Assembly: GCA_036501085.1 (NCBI GenBank)
Contig: DASYAZ010000037.1
Span: forward strand, 1 to 37,484
Source of the DNA: GCA-003244245 sp036501085
Lineage (GTDB): Bacteria > Actinomycetota > Actinomycetes > Mycobacteriales > Pseudonocardiaceae
Direction: 5' to 3'
DNA: 37,484 nt
The notes under the pieces were generated by a model. That model saw only the letters and a program-made list of their open reading frames with translations, was not told the origin of the DNA and did no database searches. The translations under genes were made by a program, and so were the position numbers. Of this stretch, positions 24,710-36,355 are shown one piece after another (the first letter of the stretch is position 1; every line of letters begins with the position of its first letter).

Positions 24710-25845
24710 GTCACCCAACCGGGTTCGGTCGCGGCCACCACAGCCAGCCCGGTGAAATCGACCATCGCCACCCGCGAAGCGAGCGCCCGCCCGGCCTCGG
24801 CGGAGAACCGGCGCAGCACGTCGGCCACCCGCGCACACACGTCGTCGCCGCAGGCCCGCAGCAACCCGGCCGCCTCCCAGATCTCGTAGGCCCGCCGGGC
24901 GGTCGGGGCGCCCTGGATCTCCGCGGCATCCTCCGCGCTGCCGCCGTGCGCGGTAGTGATCTCCGCCAGCAGCCCGGTGTCCACCTTCGAGCGGGTGTAG
25001 TGGGTCATCAGGACCCCGGCGGCGAGCTTGGTCAGCTTGCCGATCATGCCGACGAACACCACCTCGGTCAGGCCGTGCTCCACCGCCCGGCGCAGCGCCG
25101 CCCCGGTGAAGTCACCGACCTCCACGAAGGCCACCTCCGGGAGGTGTGGCAACAACCGCATCGCGCCCCGCTCGGTGCGCCCGCCGGTGGCCAGCACCAG
25201 CGTCGGGACCTGCTGCGCGGCCATCACCGCCACCGCCTGCTCGACCGAGGCGCGCCAGGATGCGGTGGAGAAGGGCCGGACGATGCCCGTGGTACCCAGG
25301 ATGGAGATCCCGCCCTCGATGCCCAGCCGGCGGTTGGTGGTCTTGCGGGCCATCCGCTCGCCGTCGGGCACGCTGATCGTCACGTCGGCACCCCGCCCGC
25401 CGGAGGCCTCCCACACCGCGTTCGTGATCATCTCGCGGGGTACCGGGTTGATCGCGGGCTGCCCGACCGGAAGCCCCAGCCCAGCGCGGGTGACCACCCC
25501 CACCCCCTCGCCACCGTGCAACACCACCTCGCCGTCGCTGCGCCACGCGGCGGTCACCGTCAGGTTCGCGCCGTGGGTGACGTCGGGATCGTCACCGGCA
25601 TCCTTGATCACCACCGCGGTGGCGGTGCTGCCCTCCAGGCGCAGGGAGTGAACGGTGAAGGCATGCCGATCCCCGGACGGGAACGGGATCGTCACCGTGC
25701 TCAGCGTGGTGCCGGCCAGCGCGGCCACCGCTGCCTTGGCCGCGGCCGCGGCGCAGGCACCGGTGCTGAACCCGGTGCGCAGGGCCTTCGGCCGCACCGC
25801 CGCCGTTCGCGGCAGGTCCGGCTCGCGCAGCGGTGGGCCGGTCAC
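24706..25845 (-). CDS. cbiD: Cobalt-precorrin-5B C1-methyltransferase
   Basis: CbiD methylates C1 and replaces the unrelated CobF of the classical aerobic pathway. The 379-residue protein has the family signature LRTGFSTGACAAAAAKAAV near the start, VTIPFPSG, VIKDAGDDPDVTHGANLTV, GEGVGVVTRAGLGLPVGQPAINPVPREMI, EGGISILGTTGIVRPFSTASWRASVEQAV and VEVGDFTGAALRRAVEHGLTEVVFVGMIGKLTKLAAGVLMTHYTRS. The GTG start at 25845 overlaps the cobI stop. CbiD is known from anaerobic-type pathways but occurs in mixed pathways of actinobacteria too. Confidence 0.95.
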   Translation of the reverse strand: MTGPPLREPDLPRTAAVRPKALRTGFSTGACAAAAAKAAVAALAGTTLSTVTIPFPSGDRHAFTVHSLRLEGSTATAVVIKDAGDDPDVTHGANLTVTAAWRSDGEVVLHGGEGVGVVTRAGLGLPVGQPAINPVPREMITNAVWEASGGRGADVTISVPDGERMARKTTNRRLGIEGGISILGTTGIVRPFSTASWRASVEQAVAVMAAQQVPTLVLATGGRTERGAMRLLPHLPEVAFVEVGDFTGAALRRAVEHGLTEVVFVGMIGKLTKLAAGVLMTHYTRSKVDTGLLAEITTAHGGSAEDAAEIQGAPTARRAYEIWEAAGLLRACGDDVCARVADVLRRFSAEAGRALASRVAMVDFTGLAVVAATEPGWVT

Positions 25846-26573
25846 AGCTGCGCCCCCCGTCCCCGGCGCAGCGGCAGCACCAGCACCGTCGACAGGTAGC
25901 TCGCCGAGCCGGCCAGTGCCAGGGGGGTGATCCGCTCATCGGCGGTGCCGAGGTGCTCAGCGCACCAGGCACGATCCAGCGCTCCCGCGGCTGCCACCCG
26001 TTCCTGCAGCTGGGCGAGCCGGCGGCCGCCCTTGTAGGCCACCACCGCCCCACCCCGGGCCAGCGCGGTGTCCAGCTCGGCCAGATCACGGGACAGCGGG
26101 AGCAGGGTGAGTGGCTCGGCACCCTCGACCAGGGTGAGTCCGGCCGCGCTGGCCGCGGCCTGCATCGCGGTGATGCCCGGGACGGTCCGGATCCGCACGC
26201 CGGGCAGCAGCTCGCGCACGGTCCCGGCGAGGTAGCTGAAGGTCGAGTACACCGTGGGATCACCGAGGGTGGCGAAGGCGGCGCTGCCGGATCGTTCGCC
26301 CAGGTAGGCCGCTACCTGGGCGGCAGCGGTGTTCCAGCAGTCCTGGCGGCGGGCCTGCGAGCCGGCGACTTCGTCGTTGAGCGCGAACACCAGCCGTTCC
26401 AGCCGGTCGTGGGTCAGGTGAGCGCGCGCGACGGTCTCGGCCCGGCCCGCCACCTCAGGGGACATCACCGGCACGAACACCCGCCCGGCGGAGTTCAGCT
26501 CGCGCACCGCGCCGACCGTCAGCAGGTCCGGGTCGCCCGGACCCACGCCGATCCCGACCAGCTCCACCGTCAC
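25842..26573 (-). CDS. cobI: Precorrin-2 C20-methyltransferase
   Basis: CobI/CbiL methylates C20 of precorrin-2 or its cobalt form. The 243-residue protein has VELVGIGVGPGDPDLLTVGAVREL, VFVPV, LNDEVAGSQARRQDCWNTAAAQVAAYL, FATLGDPTVYSTFSYLAGTV and TVPGITAMQAAASAAG. The TLGDPTVYSTFSYL segment looks closer to CbiL than to aerobic CobI (my impression), which would agree with CbiX and CbiD being present. The GTG start overlaps the cobB stop (GTGA). Confidence 0.93.
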   Translation of the reverse strand: MTVELVGIGVGPGDPDLLTVGAVRELNSAGRVFVPVMSPEVAGRAETVARAHLTHDRLERLVFALNDEVAGSQARRQDCWNTAAAQVAAYLGERSGSAAFATLGDPTVYSTFSYLAGTVRELLPGVRIRTVPGITAMQAAASAAGLTLVEGAEPLTLLPLSRDLAELDTALARGGAVVAYKGGRRLAQLQERVAAAGALDRAWCAEHLGTADERITPLALAGSASYLSTVLVLPLRRGRGAQL

Positions 26574-27928
26574 GCCCTGCCCTTCACGCAGCTCGCTACG
26601 AAGCGTGCCACCGCTGCGGGCTGGGCTACCGGGTGGGTGTGCAGGAACGAGGCATGCACCCCGCCCAGGACGAATCCCTCAGGCTGCGCTCCGGACCAGG
26701 CCCAGGCAGCCTCCCCCGCGCGGGGGGTGACGGTGGTGCGGTGGAATTCATGGCCGGTCACCCGGGTGCCTTCCTGGTGCAGCACCGAGTCGCGCAGGGC
26801 CACCGCGTCGCGGTAACCCAGCACCAGCCGCTCGCTCATCACCGCCTCGGCATCGAGCACGCCGCACATCGGGAAACCGCCCACCGAGCGGCACAGGTAC
26901 AGCAGCCCCCCGCATTCGGCGTGCACCGGCGCACCACGGCGGGCCAGCGCCGCGATCTCGGCGCGCAGTGCCGCATTGGCCGACAGCTGCCCGGCGTGCT
27001 CCTCGGGGAACCCGCCGGGCAGCACCACCCCGGCCGTACCCGGCGGCAGCGACTCGTCACGCAACGGGTCGACGGGCACCACCGTCGCCCCGGCCGCAGT
27101 GAGCAGCTCGGCGTGCTCGGGGTAGCCGAAGCTGAATGCCGGCCCCCCGGCCAGCGCGACGACCGGGTTTGTTCTCACCGCGACGATCTCCGGTTCCCAC
27201 CGCGCCGCCACCGGTGCAAGCGTGGCCAGCGACATCACGGCGTTCAGGTCGACCTGCGCCTCCACCGCGTCGGCCCAGCTCTGGATCACTTGCTGCGCGG
27301 CGGCGTGTTCGGCGGTGGTGACCAGTCCGAGGTGCCGCGAGGGGACCGCCAGCGCGCCGTCGCGGCGCAGCGCACCGAGCACCGGCAGGCCCACCTCAGC
27401 GCATGCCTGGCGGCACACCTGCTCGTGGCGCTGCGAGCCGACCTGGTTGAGCACGACCCCTTCGATCCGCACGCCGGGATCGAAGGACCGGAACCCGTGC
27501 AGCAACGCGGCGAGGCTACGACCCTGGCCCCGAACGTCGACGACGAGCAGCACCGGGGCGCCCAGAAGGGCTGCGACGTGTGCCGTGGAGCCGTGACCCG
27601 GCGTGCCGGTGCGACCGTCGAAAAGCCCCATCACGCCTTCGATGACCGCGAGCTGCGCTCCGGCGGCACCATGCGCGAGCAGCGGGGCGATCAGCCGCTC
27701 GCCGACCAGCACCGGGTCCAGGTTGCGCCCGGCCCGCCCGGTGGCCAGCGCATGGTAGCCCGGGTCGATGTAGTCCGGGCCGACCTTGAACCCCGCCACC
27801 GCAACGCCTCGCCGACGCAACGCCGCCATCAACCCGGTGGCCACGGTGGTCTTGCCGGCGCCCGAGGCGGGCGCGGCGACGACCACTCGTGAGTGCGAAA
27901 CGGTGCTATAGCACCGTTTCGCACTCAC
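26570..27928 (-). CDS. cobB: Cobyrinate/hydrogenobyrinate a,c-diamide synthase
   Basis: CobB/CbiA amidates the a and c side chains using ATP and glutamine. The N-terminal dethiobiotin-synthetase-like domain has VVVAAPASGAGKTTVATGL and FKVGPDYIDPGYH; the C-terminal glutamine amidotransferase domain has VVLPGGFPEEHAGQL and the catalytic Cys in HAECGGLLYLCRSVGGFP. The start is open: GTG at 27928 lies three bases after the cobO stop but inside a perfect 44-bp palindrome, giving an odd N-terminus (SAKRCYSTVSHSR). GTG at 27886, exactly where the palindrome ends, would give the normal family start at VVVAAPASG. The protein is then 452 or 438 residues. Confidence 0.94.
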   Translation of the reverse strand: MSAKRCYSTVSHSRVVVAAPASGAGKTTVATGLMAALRRRGVAVAGFKVGPDYIDPGYHALATGRAGRNLDPVLVGERLIAPLLAHGAAGAQLAVIEGVMGLFDGRTGTPGHGSTAHVAALLGAPVLLVVDVRGQGRSLAALLHGFRSFDPGVRIEGVVLNQVGSQRHEQVCRQACAEVGLPVLGALRRDGALAVPSRHLGLVTTAEHAAAQQVIQSWADAVEAQVDLNAVMSLATLAPVAARWEPEIVAVRTNPVVALAGGPAFSFGYPEHAELLTAAGATVVPVDPLRDESLPPGTAGVVLPGGFPEEHAGQLSANAALRAEIAALARRGAPVHAECGGLLYLCRSVGGFPMCGVLDAEAVMSERLVLGYRDAVALRDSVLHQEGTRVTGHEFHRTTVTPRAGEAAWAWSGAQPEGFVLGGVHASFLHTHPVAQPAAVARFVASCVKGRA

Positions 27929-27930
27929 GA
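27887..27930. repeat. Perfect 44-bp palindrome at the cobO-cobB junction
   Basis: Both 22-base halves match exactly with no loop: the left half runs TCGTGAGTGCGAAACGG then TGCTA, and the right half is its reverse complement, ending CACTCACGA. It starts two bases after the cobO stop (27932) and covers the presumed cobB start region. It shares ends, length and 34 of 44 positions with the palindrome at 11019-11062. In RNA it would form a very stable stem that could terminate, block translation of cobB or shield the cobO message; as DNA it could bind a dimeric protein. Confidence 0.9.
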
Positions 27931-27931
27931 C

Positions 27932-28546
27932 CTACCACTCAATACCGCGCTGGCCTTTCTGGCCGGTGTCCATCGGGTGCTTGACCTTCGTCATCTCCAC
28001 CACCAGGTCGGCGGCGTCGAGCAGCGCAGGCGGCACGTTCCGGCCGGTGATCACGACGTGCTGCTTGCCGGGCCGGTCCGCCAGGGTGGCGAGCACCTCG
28101 GCGGTGTCGACCCAACCCCAGTGCAGCGGGTAGCTGAACTCGTCGAGCACGTACAGGTCGTGCGCCTGCGCGGTCAGCCGGCGGGCGATCTCCGCCCAGC
28201 CCTGGGCAGCGGCGCTCGCATGGTCTTCCGGGCTGCCCTGCTTGCGCGCCCATGACCAGCCCTCGCCCATTTTGTGCCACTCCACCGGCCCGCCCTGCCC
28301 GCTGCGCTGATGCACCTCGTGCAACGCCCGGAACGCGGCCTCCTCCCCCACCTTCCACTTCGCCGACTTGACGAACTGGAACACCCCGATCGACCAGCCC
28401 GCACTCCATCCCCGCAGCGCCAGACCGAAGGCGGCAGTGGACTTACCCTTCATCGCTCCGGTGTGGACGATCAGTAGCGGCCGGTTGCGGCGCTGCCGGG
28501 TGGACAACCCGTCCTCGGGGACGCTGACCGGCCGGCCCTGTGGCAT
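27932..28546 (-). CDS. cobO: Corrinoid adenosyltransferase
   Basis: CobO transfers the adenosyl group of ATP to the cobalt of the corrinoid. The 204-residue protein has the P-loop region LLIVHTGAMKGKSTAAFGLALRGW, FQFVKSAKWKVGEEAAF, LYVLDEFSYPLHWGWVD, and VVITGRNVPPALLDAADLVVEMTKVKHPMDTGQKGQRGIEW, a standard CobO tail. The ATG at 28546 follows a strong GGAGGGAGG. A 126-base gap separates it from the chelatase gene upstream, enough for a promoter; I found no B12 box there. It matches Rv2849c by position. Confidence 0.95.
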   Translation of the reverse strand: MPQGRPVSVPEDGLSTRQRRNRPLLIVHTGAMKGKSTAAFGLALRGWSAGWSIGVFQFVKSAKWKVGEEAAFRALHEVHQRSGQGGPVEWHKMGEGWSWARKQGSPEDHASAAAQGWAEIARRLTAQAHDLYVLDEFSYPLHWGWVDTAEVLATLADRPGKQHVVITGRNVPPALLDAADLVVEMTKVKHPMDTGQKGQRGIEW

Positions 28547-28672
28547 CAGAACCTCCCTCCCCGCGTGTCGTCCCGCACCGCCGGCGCTCGCCGCGAACTG
28601 GACACCATCGCCCCCTGCCGCAGCATGAACGTCGGTGGGATCGAGTTCACGGCATGGGTCAACGCGAGCTCC

Positions 28673-30637
28673 CTAGGCTGCGCCGTCGTCGGAGCGGGCT
28701 GCGCGGACCACTCCGGTGACGGCGGCGGCGGAGAGCTCCGTCAGGCGGATGCAGGTGCCGCCCATCGCGACGGCGAGCCGAGCCGGCAGGCCCAGCCGGA
28801 CCGGCCCGGACTCGCAGTCCACCACGATCGAAGCCACCCCGTCCCGGCGCAGCAGGCCGGCCGCGGCCAGCGCGGTGTCCATCCCGCCGTGAGTGGCACG
28901 GCCGTCGGTGAGCACCACGAGCAACGCCCGCCGGGTGGGATCGCGCAGCCGCTCGGCGGCCAGCACTCGCGCCGAGCACAGCAACCCCGCGGCCAGCGGG
29001 GTACGTCCCCCGGTACGCAGCGCCTGCAGCCGGCCGGCAGCGGCGTCCACCGCCGAGGTCGGTGCCAGCACCACCTCCGCCTGGGTGCCCCGAAAAGTGA
29101 TCAATCCGACCTTGTCGCGGCGCTGGTAGGCATCCAGCAGCAGCGACAGCACCGCGCCGCTGACCGCGCCCATCCGGGCCCGGGCCGCCATCGAGCCGGA
29201 CGCGTCGACGGCGAAGAGCACCAGGTTGGATTCCCGGCCCTCGCGCACCGCGCGCCGGACATCAGCCGGGTGCAACACCAGCCCCGGGCCGGTCCGTTCC
29301 CGGCCACGCTGCGCCACCGCGGCGGCCCGCAGCGTTGCCGGCAGGTGCAGCCCGCTGCCCTCCGAGGAGGACGGCCTGATCGTGCGTCCCGTGCTGGTCC
29401 GGGCGATCGACCGCCGCCCCGGCACCCCGACCCCCACGCCAGGCAGGGTCAGCATCCGGGCCCGAAACCTCTCCGCCGCGGAGTTCCCCTCCCGACATGG
29501 AGACATATCGGGGCGATCGGGTGCCGAATTTCCCCGACATGTCTCCATGTCGGGGACGGGGCCGGGCGGGGGGTCGTCTGGCGGGTTGTCGTCGGGGGGG
29601 TCAGGGTCGGGGGGAGGGTCGGTGCTGCGGAGGGCTTGCTCCAGTTGATCCCCGTCCAGGCCGGGCTGATCGAACGGGTCACGGCGGCGGCGGTGCGGCA
29701 ACGCCAGGACAGAGACGGCCCGCACGTCGTCCTCGCCCACCTCGCCGGCCCCCCGCCAGGCGGCGTGTGCCAGCGCGGCCCGAGCCAGCACCAGATCGGC
29801 CCGCATGCCGTCCACCTCGAACGCCGCGCACACCGCAGCGATCCGGCGCACCTCGCGGTCCGGGAGCAACACCCCGGGCAGCACGTTGCGGGCCACGATG
29901 ATCCGCTCGGCCAGCGCGGCCTCCTCGGGACCCCAGAGCGCCGCGAAGCCGGCCGGGTCCGCCTCGTAGCGCAGCCGGCGGCGCACCACCTCGGCCCGGG
30001 TCTCGACATCGCGGGAAGCCGCCACCTCCACGGTCAGCCCGAAGCGGTCCAGCAGCTGCGGGCGTAGCTCACCCTCCTCCGGGTTCATCGTGCCGACCAG
30101 CAGGAATGACGCCGCATGCGACACGGACACCCCGTCACGCTCCACGTGCGCCCGGCCCATCGCGGCCGCGTCGAGCAGCACATCGACGAGATGATCGGGC
30201 AGCAGGTTGACCTCATCGGCGTAGAGCACGCCCCGGTGCGCCGCGGCGAGCAGTCCGGGCTGGTAGGCCGAGATGCCCTCGGTGAGGACCCGCTGCAGGT
30301 CCAGCGACCCCACCAAGCGGTCCTCAGTGGCACCGAGGGGCAACTCCACCAGCCGGGCCGGGCGGGTGAGCCGCGCAGCGGCGGAGTGCGGCCCGTCCGG
30401 GCAGGCTGGGTCCGGATCATCGGGGTCGCACCCGAACCGGCACTCTGCTACCGCGCTCAACGCCGGCAGCAACGCCGCGAGCGCCCGGACCACTGTCGAT
30501 TTGGCGGTGCCCTTCTCGCCGCGGACCAGTACCCCACCGATCCCCGGGTGCACGGCGTTGAGCAGCAACGCCAACCGGAGGTCATCGTGCCCCACGATCG
30601 CGGAGAACGGGTAGCGGGCGCTGGCGGTGCCGCTCAT
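28673..30637 (-). CDS. ChlI/ChlD-type AAA+ and VWA chelatase protein, probable CobN partner
   Basis: The 654-residue protein fuses an AAA+ ATPase (about 10-330; Walker A GEKGTAKST at 40-48, Walker B GVLYADEVNLL, VGTMNPEEGELRPQLLDRFGL) to a C-terminal VWA domain (about 470-650; MIDAS FAVDASGSM, TDGRATHG), joined by a Pro/Asp-rich acidic linker. Such proteins power Mg or Co insertion with a large subunit; since cobN lies close by and no bacteriochlorophyll genes are seen, it probably replaces CobS/CobT (inference). In the linker, residues about 361-382 come from an in-frame twin-hairpin repeat (PDMETCRG...PDMSPCRE). The ATG at 30637 is two bases after the GNAT stop; a longer frame to 31132 overlaps the GNAT gene and is not used. 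Confidence 0.93.
   Translation of the reverse strand: MSGTASARYPFSAIVGHDDLRLALLLNAVHPGIGGVLVRGEKGTAKSTVVRALAALLPALSAVAECRFGCDPDDPDPACPDGPHSAAARLTRPARLVELPLGATEDRLVGSLDLQRVLTEGISAYQPGLLAAAHRGVLYADEVNLLPDHLVDVLLDAAAMGRAHVERDGVSVSHAASFLLVGTMNPEEGELRPQLLDRFGLTVEVAASRDVETRAEVVRRRLRYEADPAGFAALWGPEEAALAERIIVARNVLPGVLLPDREVRRIAAVCAAFEVDGMRADLVLARAALAHAAWRGAGEVGEDDVRAVSVLALPHRRRRDPFDQPGLDGDQLEQALRSTDPPPDPDPPDDNPPDDPPPGPVPDMETCRGNSAPDRPDMSPCREGNSAAERFRARMLTLPGVGVGVPGRRSIARTSTGRTIRPSSSEGSGLHLPATLRAAAVAQRGRERTGPGLVLHPADVRRAVREGRESNLVLFAVDASGSMAARARMGAVSGAVLSLLLDAYQRRDKVGLITFRGTQAEVVLAPTSAVDAAAGRLQALRTGGRTPLAAGLLCSARVLAAERLRDPTRRALLVVLTDGRATHGGMDTALAAAGLLRRDGVASIVVDCESGPVRLGLPARLAVAMGGTCIRLTELSAAAVTGVVRAARSDDGAA
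29490..29555. repeat. Twin-hairpin repeat element, copy 2, in the chelatase linker
   Basis: One hairpin (29532-29555) has perfect arms CCCCGACATG and CATGTCGGGG around TCTC (GAGA on the coding strand). The other (29490-29513) has arms with one changed pair around GAGA. The spacer (29514-29531) is again 18 nt, with unrelated sequence. The element is in the same codon phase as copy 1 and encodes the same peptide pattern on the chelatase strand. Element length 66 = 22 codons, so insertion or loss would keep the frame. Confidence 0.9.
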
Positions 30638-30639
30638 GG

Positions 30640-31104
30640 TTAGCGGGTCCGTGCCGATGCGCCGCGGCGCATCGGCACGTGCGGGATGCCACCTTCGACG
30701 AATTCCTCCCCGTTGACCACGAAACCGAAACCGCTGTAAAGATCCACGCAGGGCCGCTGCGCGTCGAGCAGGCACGGCGCATGGCCCACCTCGGCCAGCG
30801 CCGCCTCGAGCAGCCGCCGGACCCCACCATGGCGCCGGGCCTGCGCGGTCGCGCAGACCCGGCCGATCCGGAACTGACCTTCGACCGGTTCCAGCAGGCG
30901 CAACGTCGCCTGCGGTGCCTCGATGTCCTTGGCAGGAGCCAGCCAGTAGTGCCGGGTTGTCCGGTCCAGATCGTGACCGTCGAGCTCCTGGTAGGGGCAG
31001 GCCTGCTCGACCACGAACACCTCGACCCGCAGCCGCAGCAGGGCGTAAATCATGGCCGTCGATAGGTCGGCCGCCAGCCTCCGGTGTAACACGGTGTGGT
31101 CCAC
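30640..31104 (-). CDS. GNAT acetyltransferase, ElaA-like
   Basis: The 154-residue protein matches the ElaA group of GNAT N-acetyltransferases: LLRLRVEVFVVEQACPYQELDGHDLDRTTRHYWL, then RIGRVCATAQARRHGGVRRLLEAAL (the acetyl-CoA-binding part; the family usually has R-G-x-G), and LYSGFGFVVNGEEFVEGGIPHVPM. The substrate is unknown. The GTG at 31104 follows AGGAGC. It is the first gene of the minus-strand cobalamin operon, two bases before the chelatase start, and corresponds to Rv2851c by position; whether it belongs to the pathway is open. Only 37 bases separate it from the divergent peptidase gene. Confidence 0.9.
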   Translation of the reverse strand: MDHTVLHRRLAADLSTAMIYALLRLRVEVFVVEQACPYQELDGHDLDRTTRHYWLAPAKDIEAPQATLRLLEPVEGQFRIGRVCATAQARRHGGVRRLLEAALAEVGHAPCLLDAQRPCVDLYSGFGFVVNGEEFVEGGIPHVPMRRGASARTR

Positions 31105-31141
31105 TGCTCCTGCCTACCAGAAGGTCTGACATCGTGGCGCG

Positions 31142-32035
31142 GTGACATGGCGCTGGTCCTGGCGGCCCACCCCCAGGCTGACCCTGATGTGTCTGCTGGT
31201 GGGTGCCTTACTGGTGAGTTGTAACACCGTCCTGCTGCAGGCTCCTGCCGCGCAGCGAACTCCGCTGTCCGCATCGCGGAGCCCGGCCAAGGAGCTCCCG
31301 GTCCCGCCGGCGGACCCCTCGGCCGTGCCGGTCCCGCCGGCTCCCTGGGTGGTCGGGGCTACCCCGCTGCTGCGGCGTCCTGACGGGTACGGCGTGGTGC
31401 GCTCCACCCCTCAGGCACTGGTGGACCGGCGGTTGCCCACCGTTGATCGGCTGCCGCCGCCCACCTCAACCACGTTCCAGTCGACGGTGGGTCCGGTGCC
31501 CCCCGCCGTGCTGGCCCGCAGTAGCTGGAGACCCGAGTGCCCGGTGAAACCAGAACAGCTGCGCTACCTCACCATGTCGTTCCGCGGTTTTGACACCCGG
31601 GTGCACACCGGCGAGATGCTGGTGAATGCCACCGTCGCCCAGACCGTGGTGGGGGTGTTCAAGCGACTATTCGCGTCGGGGTTCCCGATCGAGGATATGC
31701 GGGTCACCCCGGCGGCCACGCTGAACCTGCCGCCCACCGGGGACGGCAATAATACCGAGGGGTTCCTGTGCCGCCCGGCCCGTGGCCACACGAACTGGTC
31801 GCAGCACGCTTACGGGTTGGCCATCGATCTCAACCCATTCCAAAACCCATATGTCAAGGACGACCTGGTGGTCCCGGAGCTGGCGTCGTCCTATCTCGAC
31901 CGGGACTGGGTACGGCCGGGGATGACCCGCGACGGCGACCCGGCGGTGGTCGCATTCGAGTCGGTGGGCTGGAAATGGGGTGGCCGGTGGGACGGACCGG
32001 TCGATTTCATGCATTTCAGTCCCAGCGGGCATTGA
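31142..32035 (+). CDS. Predicted M15-type (VanY-like) peptidase lipoprotein
   Basis: An N-terminal hydrophobic stretch ends in LLVSC (about residues 23-27), a plausible lipobox, so the protein may be anchored outside the membrane; a Pro-rich segment follows. The C-terminal 150 residues match the M15 family (D-Ala-D-Ala carboxypeptidase or endopeptidase type): the zinc ligands in WSQHAYGLAIDLNPFQNPY (His and Asp), and the ending WKWGGRWDGPVDFMHF with the catalytic Asp and last His. It probably trims cell-wall peptides. The GTG start at 31142 is uncertain. It converges with cobN, 17 bases between stops. Confidence 0.88.
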   Translation: MTWRWSWRPTPRLTLMCLLVGALLVSCNTVLLQAPAAQRTPLSASRSPAKELPVPPADPSAVPVPPAPWVVGATPLLRRPDGYGVVRSTPQALVDRRLPTVDRLPPPTSTTFQSTVGPVPPAVLARSSWRPECPVKPEQLRYLTMSFRGFDTRVHTGEMLVNATVAQTVVGVFKRLFASGFPIEDMRVTPAATLNLPPTGDGNNTEGFLCRPARGHTNWSQHAYGLAIDLNPFQNPYVKDDLVVPELASSYLDRDWVRPGMTRDGDPAVVAFESVGWKWGGRWDGPVDFMHFSPSGH

Positions 32036-32052
32036 CCTGGCCGGGGACTGCG

Positions 32053-35640
<3,588 letters not shown>

Positions 35641-35659
35641 AGTAGGCGAGCTTACGGAG

Positions 35660-36250
35660 CTACCGGCCGACGTCGATCACCACGCGGGTCGGGCTGCTCA
35701 ACGTGGAGGTTCGTACCCAGGTATGCCTGCGCATCCCGATCCCCAGCGACAGCACACCCTCGAAGTCCCCGGTGATCGCGAGTGCGGTGACATTGCCCAG
35801 GGCGCCGGTGGTCACCCTGCGCGACCCGCCGTAGCTGGGCCGGCCCGCGCCGCCGTGAGCCTGCGCCGGGCTCACCCGGATCTCGGCGAAGAACGCGCCG
35901 GGAAGCCGCTCGACGTGCCCGGAACCGTCCTGGACCAGTTCAGCGACGAATCGGGAGCTGACCTGTGGTCGTGGCCCGGAGAAGTCCAGCACGATCCGGT
36001 CGAAACTCGGATGGGTCCCGGTGCGCATCCCGGTGAGCACCGGAGTGTCCGGCGCGGCTGGGTTCACAGGTGCCGTGGGACTCGCAGGCACTGCTGGGCG
36101 CGGCGGTTCGCCCGGCTGCGCAGGCGCCGTCGGCTGTGTCGGGCTCACTGGCACGACGGGCACCCACGGGCGCCCCTGATCGCATCCCGCGGTGATCACA
36201 GCAGCGCACAGCCCGGTGATAGCCACGCCTCGTCCGATCATCACACCCAT
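35660..36250 (-). CDS. AMIN-like domain lipoprotein
   Basis: The N-terminus has a short basic start, a hydrophobic stretch and the lipobox ITAGC, then a Pro-rich tether (about 30-75). The remaining 120 residues (HPSFDRIVLDFSG..., ...SSPTRVVIDVGR) look like the AMIN-like beta domain found in many actinobacterial lipoproteins; AMIN domains bind cell-wall material. The ATG at 36250 follows GGAGG with ideal spacing. It is just upstream of cobN on the same strand (19 bases), so cobN may be cotranscribed with it, although a link in function is not evident. Confidence 0.85.
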   Translation of the reverse strand: MGVMIGRGVAITGLCAAVITAGCDQGRPWVPVVPVSPTQPTAPAQPGEPPRPAVPASPTAPVNPAAPDTPVLTGMRTGTHPSFDRIVLDFSGPRPQVSSRFVAELVQDGSGHVERLPGAFFAEIRVSPAQAHGGAGRPSYGGSRRVTTGALGNVTALAITGDFEGVLSLGIGMRRHTWVRTSTLSSPTRVVIDVGR

Positions 36251-36289
36251 GGTGGACCTCCAACGATGCGGCACGGCGCCCGGGTGCGC

Positions 36290-36355
36290 GTCGCGAACTC
36301 GACGTCAGCGACGTCTCCACCAGCACTGAGGTGCGTGGTGTCTAGCTCACGACGC
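36290..36355. repeat. 66-bp dispersed repeat, copy 2
   Basis: Read on the minus strand it starts GCGTCGTGAGCTAGAC and ends GTCGAGTTCGCGAC, matching 22915-22980 at 55 of 66 positions without gaps. The TAG stop of the methyltransferase gene (36344-36342) falls inside it, directly behind GTCGTGAGC. The rest lies in the gap before the AMIN-like lipoprotein gene. Confidence 0.75.

Noticed and set aside
28547..28672. Possible cobalamin riboswitch before cobO
   Set aside because: No B12 box or riboswitch core is present; only a strong ribosome binding site for cobO.
28888..28921. CGTGAGTGGCACGG, similar to the palindrome ends
   Set aside because: It lies within conserved chelatase codons (DGRATHG) and lacks an inverted partner at the right distance.
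28565..30067. 500-codon open frame on the plus strand opposite the chelatase gene
   Set aside because: It mirrors the GC-rich codons of the chelatase, shows no family motif and has shadow-type composition (His/Arg/Gln-rich).
30638..31132. Longer N-terminus for the chelatase
   Set aside because: It overlaps the whole GNAT gene; the ATG at 30637 gives the normal AAA+ start.
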